Shown piece after piece: positions 63,780 through 64,000 of a DNA stretch of 64,000 nucleotides; position 1 is the first letter of the stretch, and each line of letters begins with the position of its first letter. The stretch comes from Chromohalobacter israelensis (lineage in GTDB: Bacteria > Pseudomonadota > Gammaproteobacteria > Pseudomonadales > Halomonadaceae): positions 806,001 through 870,000 of the forward strand of contig JQNW01000001.1 in the NCBI GenBank assembly GCA_000761475.1, given 5' to 3'. A program made the translations under genes and the position numbers. The notes under the pieces were generated by a model. It saw nothing but the letters and a program-made list of their open reading frames with translations, was not told the DNA's origin and did no database searches.

Positions 63780-64000
63780 TCAATAGTGCAGCACGGTGCG
63801 GATGCTCTTGCCGGCGTGCAGCAGCTCGAACGCCTCGTTGATCTGCTCGAACGGCATGTCCTGGGTGACGAACTCGTCGATCTTGAGCTTGCCGTTCATG
63901 TAGTCGTCGACATAGCCCGGCAGTTCGCTGCGACCCTTGACGCCACCGAAGGCGGACCCCTTCCAGACGCGCCCGGTGACCAGCTGGAACGGACGCGTGG
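63780..64000 (-). CDS. S-(hydroxymethyl)glutathione dehydrogenase, C-terminal part (cut by window edge)
   Basis: The last 72-73 residues of a class III alcohol dehydrogenase. The reading frame shows [20 protein letters not shown], then [14 protein letters not shown] and the ending [16 protein letters not shown] before a TGA at 63780-63782. The WKGSAFGG box is typical of the glutathione-dependent formaldehyde dehydrogenase (AdhC/FrmA). The start lies beyond the window. It oxidises S-hydroxymethylglutathione to S-formylglutathione, the substrate of the following fghA gene. Confidence 0.93.
   Translation of the reverse strand, partial: TRPFQLVTGRVWKGSAFGGVKGRSELPGYVDDYMNGKLKIDEFVTQDMPFEQINEAFELLHAGKSIRTVLHY

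Overview
The window is 64 kb of high-GC gammaproteobacterial chromosome. Gene content fits a halophilic Halomonadaceae member of the Chromohalobacter/Halomonas type: a complete glycine betaine catabolic island under a GbdR-like regulator, 5-oxoprolinase, a TRAP transporter and an L-arabinose oxidation locus. This taxonomic call is inference from gene content and recognised protein families, not from an rRNA gene, as none is present. No tRNA, rRNA, CRISPR array or prophage was seen.

Left third (1-26.2 kb): two small exported proteins (PRC-barrel type and DUF4168), an RpiR regulator with an aminotransferase, the pxpABC 5-oxoprolinase operon, and a VOC protein, LysR regulator and TRAP transporter block. 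Next comes an araFGH sugar ABC transporter whose operon continues into an SDR dehydrogenase and an FAH-type enzyme. A GbpR-like LysR regulator is divergent to it, and an L-arabinose 1-dehydrogenase is convergent to the regulator. mtgA, a GntP permease, a nitronate monooxygenase, a glutathione S-transferase, an MBL-fold protein and a PoxB-type enzyme follow.

Middle (26.4-31.2 kb): a more AT-rich islet. It holds an ArsP_1-type permease with a divergent LysR regulator, a complete IS30-family element, a DUF2795 protein, a KGG-repeat stress protein and about 0.7 kb without a convincing gene. A LysE exporter, a YebE-like protein, a large CehA/McbA metallohydrolase and a CDF metal transporter behind a MerR-type promoter follow.

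Right (36-64 kb): the methyl-group oxidation island. GbcAB demethylates glycine betaine to dimethylglycine. DgcAB with its own EtfAB takes this to sarcosine. Heterotetrameric sarcosine oxidase (SoxBDAG) makes glycine and passes the methyl group to tetrahydrofolate. PurU releases formate, and a two-subunit NAD-linked formate dehydrogenase oxidises it. Free formaldehyde can be handled by glutathione-independent FdhA or by the glutathione pathway (FghA and the class III alcohol dehydrogenase cut by the right edge). GbdR is the likely activator. A DUF5943 protein and a dipeptidase-like protein travel with dgcAB.

Main points for follow-up: a 13-bp-arm palindrome between rpiR and a DUF4174 gene; a 17-bp motif shared by araF and gntP; a MerR-type promoter without a linked regulator; a MITE-like 147-bp dyad element inside the sox operon; loss of one Fe-S cysteine in DgcA; and degeneration of the HxHxDH motif in an MBL-fold protein.
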